Below, piece after piece: positions 34,060 through 43,503 of a stretch of 64,000 bases of DNA. Position 1 is the stretch's first letter, and the number at the start of each line of letters is the position of its first letter. The stretch spans positions 62,001-126,000 of the forward strand of contig NZ_JAENIL010000012.1 of NCBI RefSeq assembly GCF_016595505.1, written 5' to 3'. The position numbers were made by a program, and so were the translations under genes. The stretch is from Pelagicoccus mobilis. GTDB lineage: Bacteria; Verrucomicrobiota; Verrucomicrobiia; Opitutales; Opitutaceae. The notes below the pieces were generated by a model, which worked only from the letters and a program-made list of their open reading frames with translations, made no database searches and had not been told where the DNA came from.

Positions 34060-37000
34060 ATGCCCTTAGTTGAAGACCTTTCTCTAGATCGATTTCATCC
34101 TCTCGTCGCCCGTTGGTTCGAGGGACGTTTCGGGGTGCCGACAGATATTCAGCAAAAGGCTTGGGGGCTGATTGCTAGCGGAGAACACTGCTTGATCTCG
34201 GCTGCGACAGGGAGCGGAAAGACATTGGCCGCTTTTCTTTGGGCTATCAGCCAGCTCGCTTGTGGCGAGTGGGAGATGGGGCAGACGCGGGTGCTTTACA
34301 TTTCTCCGCTTAAGGCTCTCAACAATGATATCCGACGCAATTTGTTGGAGCCACTTGAGCAACTGAAGGAGCTGTTTGAAAGCGAAGGTGTTGAATGGCC
34401 TGGGATCAGGGTGATGACCCGTAGCGGCGATACGGAGCAAAGTGATCGCCGGAAGATGCTCCGGCATCCTCCCGAGATTTTGATCACAACGCCAGAGAGC
34501 TTGAATCTGCTGCTGACCTCGAAGGATGGTCAACGCTCTCTGCTTGGGGTACGATCGGTCATCCTAGACGAGATCCACTCGGTTGTGGGCAGCAAGCGAG
34601 GTGTCTATCTGATGACTGGCATCGAGCGTTTGGCTCACTTGAATGGCGAGTTTCAACGTATTGCTCTTTCCGCGACGGTTCGGCCAATGGGCTTGGTGGC
34701 TTCCTATGTGGGCGGTTTTCTTGGTGGGGAGGCTAGGCCGGTCCAATTGGCTGAGTCGTCGATTGCGAAGCGTTACGAGATCGATGTTCGTTTTCCTGCT
34801 GAGGCGAATCAGGATGCGAACGATGACGATTTCTGGCATCCGATTGTGCAGGATCTTAAGGGGCTGATTGCTAAGAACGAGTCGACCTTGATTTTCGTCA
34901 ACAGCCGGAAGCTTTGTGAGAAGATCGCTTATAAGATCAATTTGGATGAGTCGGCTCCGATCGCGTATTCACATCATGGATCCTTGTCTAAGGAGATACG
35001 CTTCGCGGTAGAGCAACGCCTCAAAAACGGAGACTTGAAGGCGATTGTGGCGACTAATTCCTTGGAGATGGGAATCGATGTCGGGGCTCTTGATTGCGTG
35101 GTGATGGTGCAGTGTCCTGGGCAAATCTCGTCGGCAGTCCAGAAGGTGGGCCGGGCGGGGCATCAGGTGGGCGCGACGAGTCGAGCCATCGTTTTTCCTT
35201 CTCACTCTCGCGACTTTCTCGAATCTGCTGTCTTGTCGGAGTCGATACAGGAGCGTGCGATTGAAGCGGTGCGACCTGTTGAGGCTCCGTTGGATGTGCT
35301 GGCCCAGGTCATCGTATCGATTCTCGGGGCAGGCAGTCGAGATGTGGATGAACTGTTTTCGCTTGTTTGTAGCGCTTATCCGTATCGGGAGCTCTCGCGG
35401 GAATTGTTCGATCTCGTCCTGAACATGTTGGCGGGCCGCTACGCAGGTAGTCGTTTGAGGGAGCTTAAGGCAAGGGTATCGCTCGATCGCACGAAGAATA
35501 CGGTGACGCTTCGCAAGGGGGCGTTGATGGCCTTCTACTTTTCAGGGGGAGTGATTCCGGATCGTGGCTATTTTCATCTTCGGCATAGCGGAAACGGGGG
35601 GCGAATTGGCGAGCTGGACGAGGAGTTTGTTTGGGAACGTTCGATTGGGGATGTATTCACCCTTGGAGTACAGAGCTGGCGGATCGACCAAATTACGCAC
35701 AATGATGTGCTCGTTTCTCCTTCAGCGAAAGGGGATATCGCTCCGCCGTTCTGGAAGGCGGAGACCTTCGATCGGGACTTTCATTACTCGAGCCGGATTG
35801 GGGAGTTCTTGGAGTGGGCCAACGATAAGCTTGAAGAGAAGGGGGTTTCGGGGGAGTTGGAAGCCCGTTTTAGAATGGATACGGTAGCTTCCGAAGCTCT
35901 CCTGGATTTTCTTAGGCAGCAGCGCTTGGCAAGTGGCAGGGAGTTGCCTCACAGGCATCACATTTTGGCCGAGCTTATCGATGCGGCGCCACAGGGGGCT
36001 CCTGGGCAGCAGCTTGTTTTGCACACCCATTGGGGAGGACGGGTTAATCGTCCGTATGCGATGGCGCTGGATGCTGCGTGGAAGGAGGCGTTTGGCCATC
36101 GGACTGATGTCTATGTAAACAACGACTGCGTGGTTGTGTCGCTCAGCGACGATATCGAGGTCGAGGAGGTGATTGGTTTGGTAGACCCTCACAATTTGGA
36201 TACGTGGTTGCGAAAGCGTTTGGAGGGATCTGGTTTCTTTGGGGCGCGCTTTCGAGAGGCGACTGGTACTTCGTTGCTGGTGACGCGTAATCGGGCAGGG
36301 CAACGCTTGCCGCTCTGGTTGAGCCGATTGCGTGCAAAGAAGCTGTTTGAGTCGGTGCAGGCGTTTGATGACTTTCCGCTCCTCTTGGAGGCGTGGCGTT
36401 GTTGCTTGAAGGATGAGTTCGACATGGACTCGCTTCGTAAGGTTTTGGCAGAGCTCGAGTGTGGAGATATTTCTGTGAGCGTCATACGGTCGAGCAAGGC
36501 GACTCCATTTGCAGCCAGCGTTGAGTGGCGTCAGATCAACGACGAGTACATGTACGCCGATGACAATCCGGCAGCATCGGGAGAGTCGAAGCTCAGAGAG
36601 GATCTGGTGAAGGCGGTTGCCTTTGATGAACTGAGTCGACCGCAACTTGATCGTGCCCTTGTCGAGGCTTTTGAAGCGAAGCGGAAACGCTTGGCCGAAG
36701 GTTACGCACCAAGCGATTCGCTCGAGCTGAAGGAGTATTTGCGGGATAGAGTGGCGGTACCGCAATGTGAGTGGGAGTTTCTAAAAGGGGAGCTGGAACT
36801 TGACTTTTTGGTTGGCGAGTCGGACGGGCATGTGTTTCTGCTCGAGGAGCAAAAGCGCTTCGAGCAATTGTTCTCAGGGAATCCTGATTGCGAGGCGTTA
36901 AGAGAATACCTATCCTTCTGGGGACCGGTTTCGGTGTTGGAGTTGAGTGGGGCTTTGTCTTGTAGTGGAAAAGCGGTGACGACGGCGCTTGAGGAACTGG

Positions 37001-38352
37001 AGGATGATCGGCTTGTTGTCGTGGGGTGCTTGATGGAGGACTCGAATTCGACGTACGTTTGCGAGGCCGAGAATTTCGAGATTTTGCTGCGGATGCGGCG
37101 GGCTCGTGATCGTATGCAGTTTGATCCGTTGCCCTTTGAGAAGCTGTCGTTGTTTCTCGCTAGTTGGCAGGGGGTGGTGAGGTCACGCGAATCTAATGAT
37201 GCCGTGCGTGACGCTTTGGATAAGCTGCTTGGCTGGACGGCGCGGATCGAAGATTGGGATGCGTCTCTTTTGAGCTGTCGTGTGGAGAGCTATTCAGGAA
37301 ATCGCCTGGATGCCGAGCTGATTGAGGACTCGGCGATCTGGTATGGCGCGGGAGAGGGGAAGGTCGGGATTTGTCTGGAGGAAGATTGGGATCTCTTAGC
37401 GACGAGCGATAGAAGCGAAGTCGGAGCTTTGGAGGGGAGGATTTTGGAGCAGCTCGCAGGTGGCGGGAGCTATCCATTTCATAAATTGGTCGAGGGCCTG
37501 GAGTGCGGAAGCTCCGAATTGGAGCAGGCTCTGTGGGCTTTGGTTTGGAGAGGGCGTGTTAGCAACGATGCCTTTGCCGCTGCCCGGAGAGGAGTAGCCG
37601 GAAAATTCCAGATTTGTGGCCAAGGAAAGATGCACGCTGCTTCTATTAGGCAAGGACGATTGGGGAGGCGGATGCGGACTCCAAAAATGTCTACGTATCC
37701 GGGGAATTGGTACGCTTTGCCGGATGTCGAAGCTGAGCAGGACGCCTTAGAGCGCATTGACGCCGAAAAGGAGAGAGCCCGGATTTTGTTGGATCGCTAT
37801 GGAGTCGTGTTTCGCGAGCTGTTGATGCGCGAAGTCGAAGCGTTTCGCTGGAAGGCGGTGTTTCGCGCGTTGAGACTTCTTGAGCTATCGGGGGAGATTG
37901 TCGGGGGACGCTTCTTCGATGGGGTCGATGGGCTCCAGTTCGCTTCCAAGGCGGCGTTGAGAAAGCTTCGAGGTCGATTGCCGGATCGGTCGATCTTTTG
38001 GATGAGCGCTACGGATCCCGCTTCCCTTTGCGGTTTGGATGTGGAGTTGGTAAAAGGGCGACTACCCAAACGTTTAGCAAGTTCTCGATTGGTCTATCGG
38101 GGAACGGAGCTTGTTTGCGAGTCCCAGCGTGGAGGTAAGAGTCTCGTCTTTCATGTCGGCGCGGATGATGAAGACTTGCCTCAGATCGTTTGCGAGTTGG
38201 GCAAAGCGATCGGGCTTGAGCGATCGAGCCAGTTGAAGCTGGAAACGATCAATGGAGAGGATGCCAGAGGGAACTTGTATCTGGAAAGCTTGGACGCCGT
38301 TTGGAAGACCCACAGCGATCACAAGCAAGTTGTGGTCGAAGGGGTGCGCTAG
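34060..38352 (+). CDS. lhr: Lhr-type ATP-dependent helicase (large form)
   Basis: About 1430 aa. The superfamily 2 core has the Q-like region TDIQQKAW, Walker A AATGSGKT (48-55), motif Ia YISPLKALNND, DEIH (170-173), SAT in LSATV and motif V/VI with GIDVGALDC and QKVGRAGHQ. A winged-helix/Lhr beta-barrel region follows. The long C-terminal half is characteristic of the large Lhr seen in Enterobacteria and Actinobacteria. Lhr translocates 3' to 5' on single-stranded DNA and unwinds RNA-DNA hybrids. It is linked to repair. The ATG at 34060 is preferred over a TTG two codons earlier. It is divergent from the aldo/keto reductase with 92 bp between. Confidence 0.9.
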   Translation: MPLVEDLSLDRFHPLVARWFEGRFGVPTDIQQKAWGLIASGEHCLISAATGSGKTLAAFLWAISQLACGEWEMGQTRVLYISPLKALNNDIRRNLLEPLEQLKELFESEGVEWPGIRVMTRSGDTEQSDRRKMLRHPPEILITTPESLNLLLTSKDGQRSLLGVRSVILDEIHSVVGSKRGVYLMTGIERLAHLNGEFQRIALSATVRPMGLVASYVGGFLGGEARPVQLAESSIAKRYEIDVRFPAEANQDANDDDFWHPIVQDLKGLIAKNESTLIFVNSRKLCEKIAYKINLDESAPIAYSHHGSLSKEIRFAVEQRLKNGDLKAIVATNSLEMGIDVGALDCVVMVQCPGQISSAVQKVGRAGHQVGATSRAIVFPSHSRDFLESAVLSESIQERAIEAVRPVEAPLDVLAQVIVSILGAGSRDVDELFSLVCSAYPYRELSRELFDLVLNMLAGRYAGSRLRELKARVSLDRTKNTVTLRKGALMAFYFSGGVIPDRGYFHLRHSGNGGRIGELDEEFVWERSIGDVFTLGVQSWRIDQITHNDVLVSPSAKGDIAPPFWKAETFDRDFHYSSRIGEFLEWANDKLEEKGVSGELEARFRMDTVASEALLDFLRQQRLASGRELPHRHHILAELIDAAPQGAPGQQLVLHTHWGGRVNRPYAMALDAAWKEAFGHRTDVYVNNDCVVVSLSDDIEVEEVIGLVDPHNLDTWLRKRLEGSGFFGARFREATGTSLLVTRNRAGQRLPLWLSRLRAKKLFESVQAFDDFPLLLEAWRCCLKDEFDMDSLRKVLAELECGDISVSVIRSSKATPFAASVEWRQINDEYMYADDNPAASGESKLREDLVKAVAFDELSRPQLDRALVEAFEAKRKRLAEGYAPSDSLELKEYLRDRVAVPQCEWEFLKGELELDFLVGESDGHVFLLEEQKRFEQLFSGNPDCEALREYLSFWGPVSVLELSGALSCSGKAVTTALEELEDDRLVVVGCLMEDSNSTYVCEAENFEILLRMRRARDRMQFDPLPFEKLSLFLASWQGVVRSRESNDAVRDALDKLLGWTARIEDWDASLLSCRVESYSGNRLDAELIEDSAIWYGAGEGKVGICLEEDWDLLATSDRSEVGALEGRILEQLAGGGSYPFHKLVEGLECGSSELEQALWALVWRGRVSNDAFAAARRGVAGKFQICGQGKMHAASIRQGRLGRRMRTPKMSTYPGNWYALPDVEAEQDALERIDAEKERARILLDRYGVVFRELLMREVEAFRWKAVFRALRLLELSGEIVGGRFFDGVDGLQFASKAALRKLRGRLPDRSIFWMSATDPASLCGLDVELVKGRLPKRLASSRLVYRGTELVCESQRGGKSLVFHVGADDEDLPQIVCELGKAIGLERSSQLKLETINGEDARGNLYLESLDAVWKTHSDHKQVVVEGVR

Positions 38353-38395
38353 AAGACGAGTCGCGCTCGAACTCGCTTTAGTAGGTGGAGTTCTC

Positions 38396-39691
38396 CTATT
38401 TGCTGAGGAGGTATTCTGCTACTGCTTGGTAGGCTGGAAGCGAGGTGGGGTCGATGTAGGCGTTCTTCGCATGCGGGTGGGAGGCGAAGCGGACGATGAC
38501 CATTTCGGCGGTGGGATCGATGTAGATCGTTTGGCCGTGGACGCCTCTTGCTGCGTAGGCTTTGTGGTCGTTGTGGAAAACCCACCACATGCCTCGGTAA
38601 CTGCCGCCAGCAAGGTCCTTGTATCCAGCTTTTGCAAACGCTTCCTTGCTGCCTCCTTTGCTTATGCTGCGGATAGCCTTCCGGGGGATTATGCGTTCTC
38701 CGTTTAGCTTGCCCTCATTGAGCATGAGTTGGCCAATACGACCCAAGTCGCGTAGTCCGGCGCTTAGCCCTCCGCCTGCGAAGGGGGTTCCGATGGAATC
38801 GACGGTTGTGTAAGCGTCTTGTTCCGCACCTATCTTGCGCCAGATGCGCTCGGAAAGGAGGGAGGTAAGGTCTTTGCCGGTCGTTTTAGCCATAATCCAA
38901 GCGAGGACGTCGGTGTTAATTGTCTTGTATCCAAAAGCTTCTCCATGGTCGCCTTCCTTTTTTACGGTCTGCAAGAACTCGTAGTAGCTGCGAGGGCCGA
39001 CGTAGTCAGCGGGTTTGGGGAGCGGGTTTGCTGCGGCGTTGTACACCCAGATGTCGGCGTTGGGATCGGAGTAGTCTTCGCTGTACTTGAGGCCGGTGGT
39101 CATGTCCATCACTTGGCGAACGGTAGCGTCGCCAAAGGCGCTTTGGGCGAGTTCGGGAACGATAGTCTCAACCTTGGCTTGATCGTCGAGGACGCCTTCG
39201 GCTACGAGGATCTCGGCGAGAAGTCCGGTCATAGACTTGGTCATGGACATCGCGGCGTGCTTTCCATCTTCGCTCAAGGCTCCGAAATAGCGTTCGTAGA
39301 CAACTTTCCCTTTGTGGAGAACGAGCATGCCATCAGTGTAGTTGAGGCCGAGGGACTCTTGCCAAGTTATCTCTTGGTCGCTGTGTAGGGGGTAGAAGGA
39401 TACGGAGTCGATATAAGGGTCTAGATTGTATTCCAGCACCGAGGGGGCGGATAGTCCTCGGCTTACCTGTTTTGTGGGAAGCAGTTCGCGGAGGTGGCAG
39501 ACTGTCCAACGCAGTTTAGGAAAGCTGAAGTAGTTGGAATCTGGTTGGCCGATGATCTTGTCGGCTGGGGGTGGAAAGCCTTGCATCCAGCCTAGGGTGG
39601 CGGGATCTGACTGTTCGGCATTGGGAGCTAGAGGCTTCTCTGCCGAGCATAGCGTTGCCAGGTAGCAGGTTGCGATGGCGATGCTGGTCAT
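38396..39691 (-). CDS. exported serine hydrolase, beta-lactamase class C family
   Basis: 431 aa from the ATG at 39691. The longer frame to 39769 has no support and would bury the signal peptide (MTSIAIATCYLATLCSAEK). The catalytic S149-M-T-K152 motif lies in AAMSMTKSMTG. A Y-x-N-like segment is YKTINTD, and the third motif is HGQTIYID near the C-terminus. The family includes esterases, D-Ala-D-Ala carboxypeptidases and beta-lactamases; substrate cannot be read. It is convergent with Lhr, separated by 43 bp, and no operon partner is visible. Confidence 0.85.
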   Translation of the reverse strand: MTSIAIATCYLATLCSAEKPLAPNAEQSDPATLGWMQGFPPPADKIIGQPDSNYFSFPKLRWTVCHLRELLPTKQVSRGLSAPSVLEYNLDPYIDSVSFYPLHSDQEITWQESLGLNYTDGMLVLHKGKVVYERYFGALSEDGKHAAMSMTKSMTGLLAEILVAEGVLDDQAKVETIVPELAQSAFGDATVRQVMDMTTGLKYSEDYSDPNADIWVYNAAANPLPKPADYVGPRSYYEFLQTVKKEGDHGEAFGYKTINTDVLAWIMAKTTGKDLTSLLSERIWRKIGAEQDAYTTVDSIGTPFAGGGLSAGLRDLGRIGQLMLNEGKLNGERIIPRKAIRSISKGGSKEAFAKAGYKDLAGGSYRGMWWVFHNDHKAYAARGVHGQTIYIDPTAEMVIVRFASHPHAKNAYIDPTSLPAYQAVAEYLLSK

Positions 39692-39862
39692 TTTTAGGTT
39701 TCTGGTAGTTGATGACGACATTGATGAACCCTCCGGTCCTGTTTGGGGCGTTTCTGCTCGCTGCTCCATCGATGCCTTCTCCGGTGAAGGAAATGATGGA
39801 GCTGTTGGTGATCTGTGTATGCGGATTTAGGATATGGTTGCGTTCGATGAAGAGCGCTCGTC

Positions 39863-40981
39863 TTACAGTTCAATTCCGATGCCAAGGATCACGCGGAAGT
39901 CGTCCTTGTCTGGTGTTTGCCCGGACGCATCGGGGACGGGGCTCTGGGTTCGGTCCCATATGAACGAGGTTTCAAGGTCCACGTTTCCGGACAGCTCGTA
40001 CTGAAATGTGTTTTGGGTGAAGAGGCTTAGTCCGCCGGCTTCGTCCGGGGCGTATTGCAGGGAATAGGTTCCGATGAAATCGAGGTTTTTGCTAATCTCC
40101 CAATCGAGGTCGAGCTGGCTAACGGCGGCTACGTTATCTGTGCTGTCGTCGGAGTCTGGAGCTACCGTGTCAAACCGAACCCATTGGATTGCGGGCCCTG
40201 CGGACAAGTCCATGCTGAGATCGGACCCGTCTACGAGCTTGTAGCCGAACGAACCTCCGGCGGTGATGCGCGAGTCGAGGTTTTGGAAGGGATCTTTGAA
40301 GTACTCGAAGCCGATCGGACGAACAAAGATTCGAGAGGTGAAAAAGTAGTCATAGTACCCCCACAGTCTGTGGTTGTTGGCGGTCTCGATAGAGTCTGAG
40401 TCTGCAAAGTTGCCTAGGTACGCAAGATTTAGGCGTGTCGAAACGGTGCGTCGATCTACCTCTGCCCTTATGTTGTACTCGTTGACGTCGGTATTTCCGC
40501 TGCGGAAGTTACCTCCTAGAGATAGCTTAAAGCTCCACTGGTCGCTTTTGTCATTGGATACGAGGCCGAGGACGTCTTCGCGACTGAGTGAGGCGGAGGT
40601 CGGCCCGTCTTTCACGATTAGTGTATCAGTGTTAAGCTGAGTTTGCCCGCTGAGTAGATCGGGACGCTTCGGATTTTGTTCGGTAGTGAACTTTTGTGTA
40701 GCGGACTGTCGCATCCTGACGGTTTGGGTTCCGCTAGATTTTAGCCGTTTGACGTCGTCCCAGCTTATGGTGATCACGCCGAAGTGGTCACTGTCGAATT
40801 CCAGGTCTCCGTCGTACATCGTCTTTACCCGTCCTTTGAGCCATTCGCCGGTGTCGAGCTCTAGCCAGTCCCATTCGCTATCCTTCTGGACGAATGACGG
40901 GAGCTCTTCGGTTTTTGCGACCTGTAAAGAAAGGGTGGATACGATCAGGGAAGCGATAATCCGACTTAGTCGCGTCTGCAT
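39863..40981 (-). CDS. DUF481 outer-membrane protein (YdiY-like)
   Basis: 372 aa from the ATG at 40981. After a signal peptide comes a beta-rich N-terminal domain (WLELDTGEWLKGRVKTMYDGDLEFDSDHFGVI) often found before DUF481. The barrel then starts with WSFKLSLGGNFRSGNTDVNEYN and runs to DDFRVILGIGIEL. DUF481 proteins are outer-membrane barrels, induced by salt in some bacteria. It begins 8 bp after the DUF3313 stop codon, so the two are co-transcribed and probably act together in the outer membrane. Confidence 0.85.
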   Translation of the reverse strand: MQTRLSRIIASLIVSTLSLQVAKTEELPSFVQKDSEWDWLELDTGEWLKGRVKTMYDGDLEFDSDHFGVITISWDDVKRLKSSGTQTVRMRQSATQKFTTEQNPKRPDLLSGQTQLNTDTLIVKDGPTSASLSREDVLGLVSNDKSDQWSFKLSLGGNFRSGNTDVNEYNIRAEVDRRTVSTRLNLAYLGNFADSDSIETANNHRLWGYYDYFFTSRIFVRPIGFEYFKDPFQNLDSRITAGGSFGYKLVDGSDLSMDLSAGPAIQWVRFDTVAPDSDDSTDNVAAVSQLDLDWEISKNLDFIGTYSLQYAPDEAGGLSLFTQNTFQYELSGNVDLETSFIWDRTQSPVPDASGQTPDKDDFRVILGIGIEL

Positions 40982-40989
40982 TGCCTCTG

Positions 40990-41700
40990 CTATTTTGTGG
41001 AGCTTTGTAGATTGGAGCTGATGGTTCGGTTCAACCCGAAGGCGAGGGAGCGGGCCCAATCGTTTAGCGCTTCGCGGGCATCCTGAATGTTGGAGTAGTG
41101 ATCTCGTTTTCGTTGCCAGCCGAAGGTTTCGCCGATGTCTATCTTTCGGTCTATCGCTCTGGCCAGCAGTTGCATGGTGACGGAATCGTAGAGCTCGATC
41201 GTAAGGGTCGCGTCACCTGCGGACTCGGCGTAGACTTTCGTCCAAGTACCGGCGGTCTGGTTTGGATCAGGTGCATTTATGTTGAGATCAGTTATTTTAG
41301 CCCTGACTAGCAAGGCGTTTGCCGAGGCGTTCTCGACGATCTCGATGCCGACCTTCTCTACCTCTTTGTTGAACTCTTCGAGCAGCAGCTTCTTGCCCGT
41401 TTTGATCATCTTCTGCATATCGCTTTCGCTTATTCGATCGATGCCGCGTTGCGAGTTCATGGTTTGCTGCCAAGAGGATCGGAATGCGATATCGGGTGTG
41501 TCGATGATGACTTTGGTGTAGGGACTGAAGTCAGAGCCTTGCCGCACGTAAACGTAGTCCATCTTCCCGTCGCCCTTGACCTTTACTAGCCCTTCGGTCG
41601 TGACGTCGGGCATTCTGCTTCCGGCGTCGGTAGAGCTTGTGTTGAAGGAAGCGGCGAGGAGGATGATGAGGAGTTTTGGAAAGGCGCTGGTTGGTTTCAT
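40990..41700 (-). CDS. DUF3313 exported protein, copy 2
   Basis: 236 aa with a signal peptide. Conserved DUF3313 blocks follow: PDVTTEGLVKVKGDGKMDYVYV, QGSDFSPYTKVIID, AKITDLNINAPD, YAESAGDATLTIELYDSVTMQLLARAID and a C-terminal LNDWARSLAFGLN. It is a paralogue of 14661-15362, with about half of the positions conserved by eye. Here the partner is a DUF481 barrel rather than DUF3016, and no sigma-54 box was found upstream. Confidence 0.85.
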   Translation of the reverse strand: MKPTSAFPKLLIILLAASFNTSSTDAGSRMPDVTTEGLVKVKGDGKMDYVYVRQGSDFSPYTKVIIDTPDIAFRSSWQQTMNSQRGIDRISESDMQKMIKTGKKLLLEEFNKEVEKVGIEIVENASANALLVRAKITDLNINAPDPNQTAGTWTKVYAESAGDATLTIELYDSVTMQLLARAIDRKIDIGETFGWQRKRDHYSNIQDAREALNDWARSLAFGLNRTISSNLQSSTK

Positions 41701-42108
41701 TTTTCTTAAGCTGGTTTTCTGTGTTTTCCGTCTGCTTTCGCATCGGGAATGGTTACGATTGCATTGCCCCTGCAGGGCTAGGGCACGTTGTGATGGTGGT
41801 CAGTCGTCTGAAACTCGCAGGTCACTAGTGGGGCTTTCCTGTGTCCTGAATTTGGGTCTGCGAGGAGCGTGTCTTTCTCTGGTTGGAACGAGTGATCGGG
41901 CGAAAGGAATTCGGGGTATCGGAATAGACGTTCGAGAAAGATGCGCCTATCCTTGTCAAAACTTGTTCATCACGCCTCATGGGAAAGGCGAGTCGGTAGA
42001 GGGGGGTTGGTCACTGCTTTCGATAGCCGTGCCATGCCGTCGGGAGGGTGCCTAAGTGCACGAGGAATCAGTCTTTAGGGGTGAAGACGATAGGGTGTTA
42101 GGTGTATT

Positions 42109-42133
42109 AAAAAAGAGAATACTATGGTTCTCT
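42109..42133 (-). terminator. possible second terminator after the psp operon
   Basis: On the minus strand AGAGAA pairs with TTCTCT around an 8-nt loop and is followed by six T. Confidence 0.5.
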
Positions 42134-42193
42134 CTCTGGGCACGAAGAGCTCTCGTTTAACGCGAGGGGAGCATTGCTCTTTGTCTACACGAT

Positions 42194-42221
42194 TAAAGGG
42201 TGTCGGCCTTGGCCAACACCC
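42194..42221 (-). terminator. hairpin at the end of the psp operon
   Basis: On the minus strand GGGTGTTGGCC pairs with GGCCGACACCC across a 2-nt AA turn (one G-U), followed by TTTAA. This is an unusually strong stem with a modest T-tract, 63 bp after the last gene. Confidence 0.72.
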
Positions 42222-42283
42222 CTGTTGTAATCTGAACTGAATTAGGCTGCGTAAAGCGATGGTCAGGCCATTGGCCTTTGAAG

Positions 42284-42526
42284 CTAATACCGGCAATAGC
42301 GATATCGATGGCGAGCGGGTGATTCGTAGGTGGCGGCGCTGATGATCGACCAGAGATGGACGACCCAGCCGAGAAGTACGAACCAGAGAACCCAGGCAAG
42401 TACGAAGTGGCAAAGGGCTGCGAAGAGTCTTCCTTGGAGAAGCTGGCCGAGGCCTGGGATAAAAAAGCTACAGAGGGCGGCGATTACGTTTCCGGCGGTT
42501 CCTTGTCCGTTCATGAGTTTGTGCAT
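42284..42526 (-). CDS. small membrane protein, TM2-like, last gene of the psp operon
   Basis: 80 aa with two membrane segments separated by a short turn: GNVIAALCSFFIPGLGQLLQG then HFVLAWVLWFVLLGWVVHLW, with a charged tail. The CSFFIPGLGQLLQG pattern resembles TM2-domain and related small membrane proteins. Its start codon lies inside the preceding gene (16-bp overlap), so translation is probably coupled. A role in the envelope-stress response is inferred only from its place in the psp operon. Confidence 0.7.
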   Translation of the reverse strand: MHKLMNGQGTAGNVIAALCSFFIPGLGQLLQGRLFAALCHFVLAWVLWFVLLGWVVHLWSIISAATYESPARHRYRYCRY

Positions 42527-42972
42527 TGAGTTGAGTTAAAGATATCGGCGAGGATTTGAAGGTCTTCGCTGTTGTGTGGTAAAGTGAAGCTATCGCTTTG
42601 GCTTGGGTAGGAGAGGGCGTAGCGGAGTGCTAGCTGTTCGGCTTGTGCGGAACCGGCGATGCGGCGGTCATCGATATCCAAGGCTCGGAGGGCGCTGCGA
42701 AGTCGTTGCACGCCTTTGCTGTCGTTCAGGTATTCGCTGATGTCGACGAGTGTGACTTCGAAACGGTTGGCGAGTTCGCTGGCGGCCTCTGCCCAGTCGA
42801 GCTCGGAGGTCGAGGAACTGTGCAGTAGCAGGATGCTTGGTCCGTGTCCGAACTTTGAATACTGAAGTGACTGTTCTTCTTGCTCCGGATTGGCGTGTGA
42901 GCGTGTGATTGCGAAAGCGTAGGTGCCGAGGGCGGCGATCAGGCAGAGGATTTTGACGACTGATGGTTTCAT
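42511..42972 (-). CDS. truncated alpha/beta-hydrolase-like protein lacking the catalytic serine
   Basis: 153 aa with an N-terminal membrane or signal segment (ILCLIAALGTYAFAI). Residues about 40-123 align with the first half of an alpha/beta hydrolase: FGHGPSILLLHSSSTSELDW, FEVTLVDISEYLNDSKGV, then IAGSAQAEQLALRYALSYP where enzymes have a G-x-S-x-G elbow. Here the elbow reads G107-S-A109-Q-A111, so the nucleophile position is Ala and the last Gly is also lost. The protein ends soon after, without the Asp and His. It is therefore probably a non-enzymatic, membrane-tethered relic or sensor. It lies between pspC and the TM2-like gene. Confidence 0.72.
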   Translation of the reverse strand: MKPSVVKILCLIAALGTYAFAITRSHANPEQEEQSLQYSKFGHGPSILLLHSSSTSELDWAEAASELANRFEVTLVDISEYLNDSKGVQRLRSALRALDIDDRRIAGSAQAEQLALRYALSYPSQSDSFTLPHNSEDLQILADIFNSTQCTNS

Positions 42973-43060
42973 AGCGAGAGCAGGTGAGGGCTTGTGTGTA
43001 GGTACAGTTGTCCGATGAAGCTCGGTTGGGAGCTTGGTGAGTGGAGTTGGTTGTGTGGGG

Positions 43061-43085
43061 ACGGCGTTTTACTTTGTAACGCCGT
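43061..43085 (-). other. intercistronic hairpin between pspC and the hydrolase-like gene
   Basis: ACGGCGTT (43061-43068) pairs with AACGCCGT (43078-43085). No T-tract follows on the minus strand, so an mRNA-processing or stability role is more likely than termination. Confidence 0.45.
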
Positions 43086-43093
43086 CGCCGGGG

Positions 43094-43474
43094 TTATTCG
43101 CCTGAATTAAATCGGCGTTCCCAGTCGTAGGACTTGTTTGTCACGTAATTTTCCATACGACGGATGCGTGACTCGATTGCGTCGAAGCGATTCTTGAGTC
43201 GGCGCAGGCTGAGGGTGCGAGGGGAGACGTCTGTCTCGTAGTAATCCTCTTCGTAGAAGGGGCTTGGCTCTTCTTGGCGAAGGTTTTCTGGCTCGGGCTT
43301 GATGATGAGGGCCGCGATCACGTAGAAGACTGGGAATGGGAAAAATCCGGTGAGAAGCGAGATTCCTACCAATCCGAGGCGTATCCATACTACGGATATG
43401 TCGAAGTGGTCGGCGAGTCCTTGGCAAATGCCGAAGATGACGCGATTGTTTGACCGATAAAGTGTTTTTCTCAT
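43094..43474 (-). CDS. pspC: PspC-like membrane protein
   Basis: 126 aa. The N-terminal PspC domain (residues about 2-62) begins RKTLYRSNNRVIFGICQGLADHFDISVVWIRL and continues into a membrane helix (LVGISLLTGFFPFPVFYVIAALII). The C-terminal half is a charged tail with coiled-coil character (LKNRFDAIESRIRRMENYV). In enterobacteria PspC works with PspB to sense inner-membrane stress and release PspA from PspF. It follows the PspB-like gene by 29 bp. The tail here is longer than the domain itself, as in many PspC proteins outside enterobacteria. Confidence 0.9.
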   Translation of the reverse strand: MRKTLYRSNNRVIFGICQGLADHFDISVVWIRLGLVGISLLTGFFPFPVFYVIAALIIKPEPENLRQEEPSPFYEEDYYETDVSPRTLSLRRLKNRFDAIESRIRRMENYVTNKSYDWERRFNSGE

Positions 43475-43503
43475 GGCGTTTGAAATAGAGCAGGCTGAGA
43501 GCG

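Larger units (their letters stand above)
41701..42283. other. 583-bp stretch without a supportable gene
   Basis: Frames here are short or lack coding character. It holds the 5' region of the DUF3313-DUF481 operon and two minus-strand terminator-like hairpins after the psp operon, listed separately. I see no repeat or RNA gene. Confidence 0.5.

Noticed and set aside
41700-41800. Seventh sigma-54 composite promoter before DUF3313 copy 2
   Set aside because: GCATCGGG resembles the -12 side, but there is no GG 10 bp away and no TAAGT element.
41576-42055. 159-codon plus-strand frame across the start of the second DUF3313 gene
   Set aside because: The translation is low-complexity and basic without motifs, and a third of it is antisense to a clear gene.
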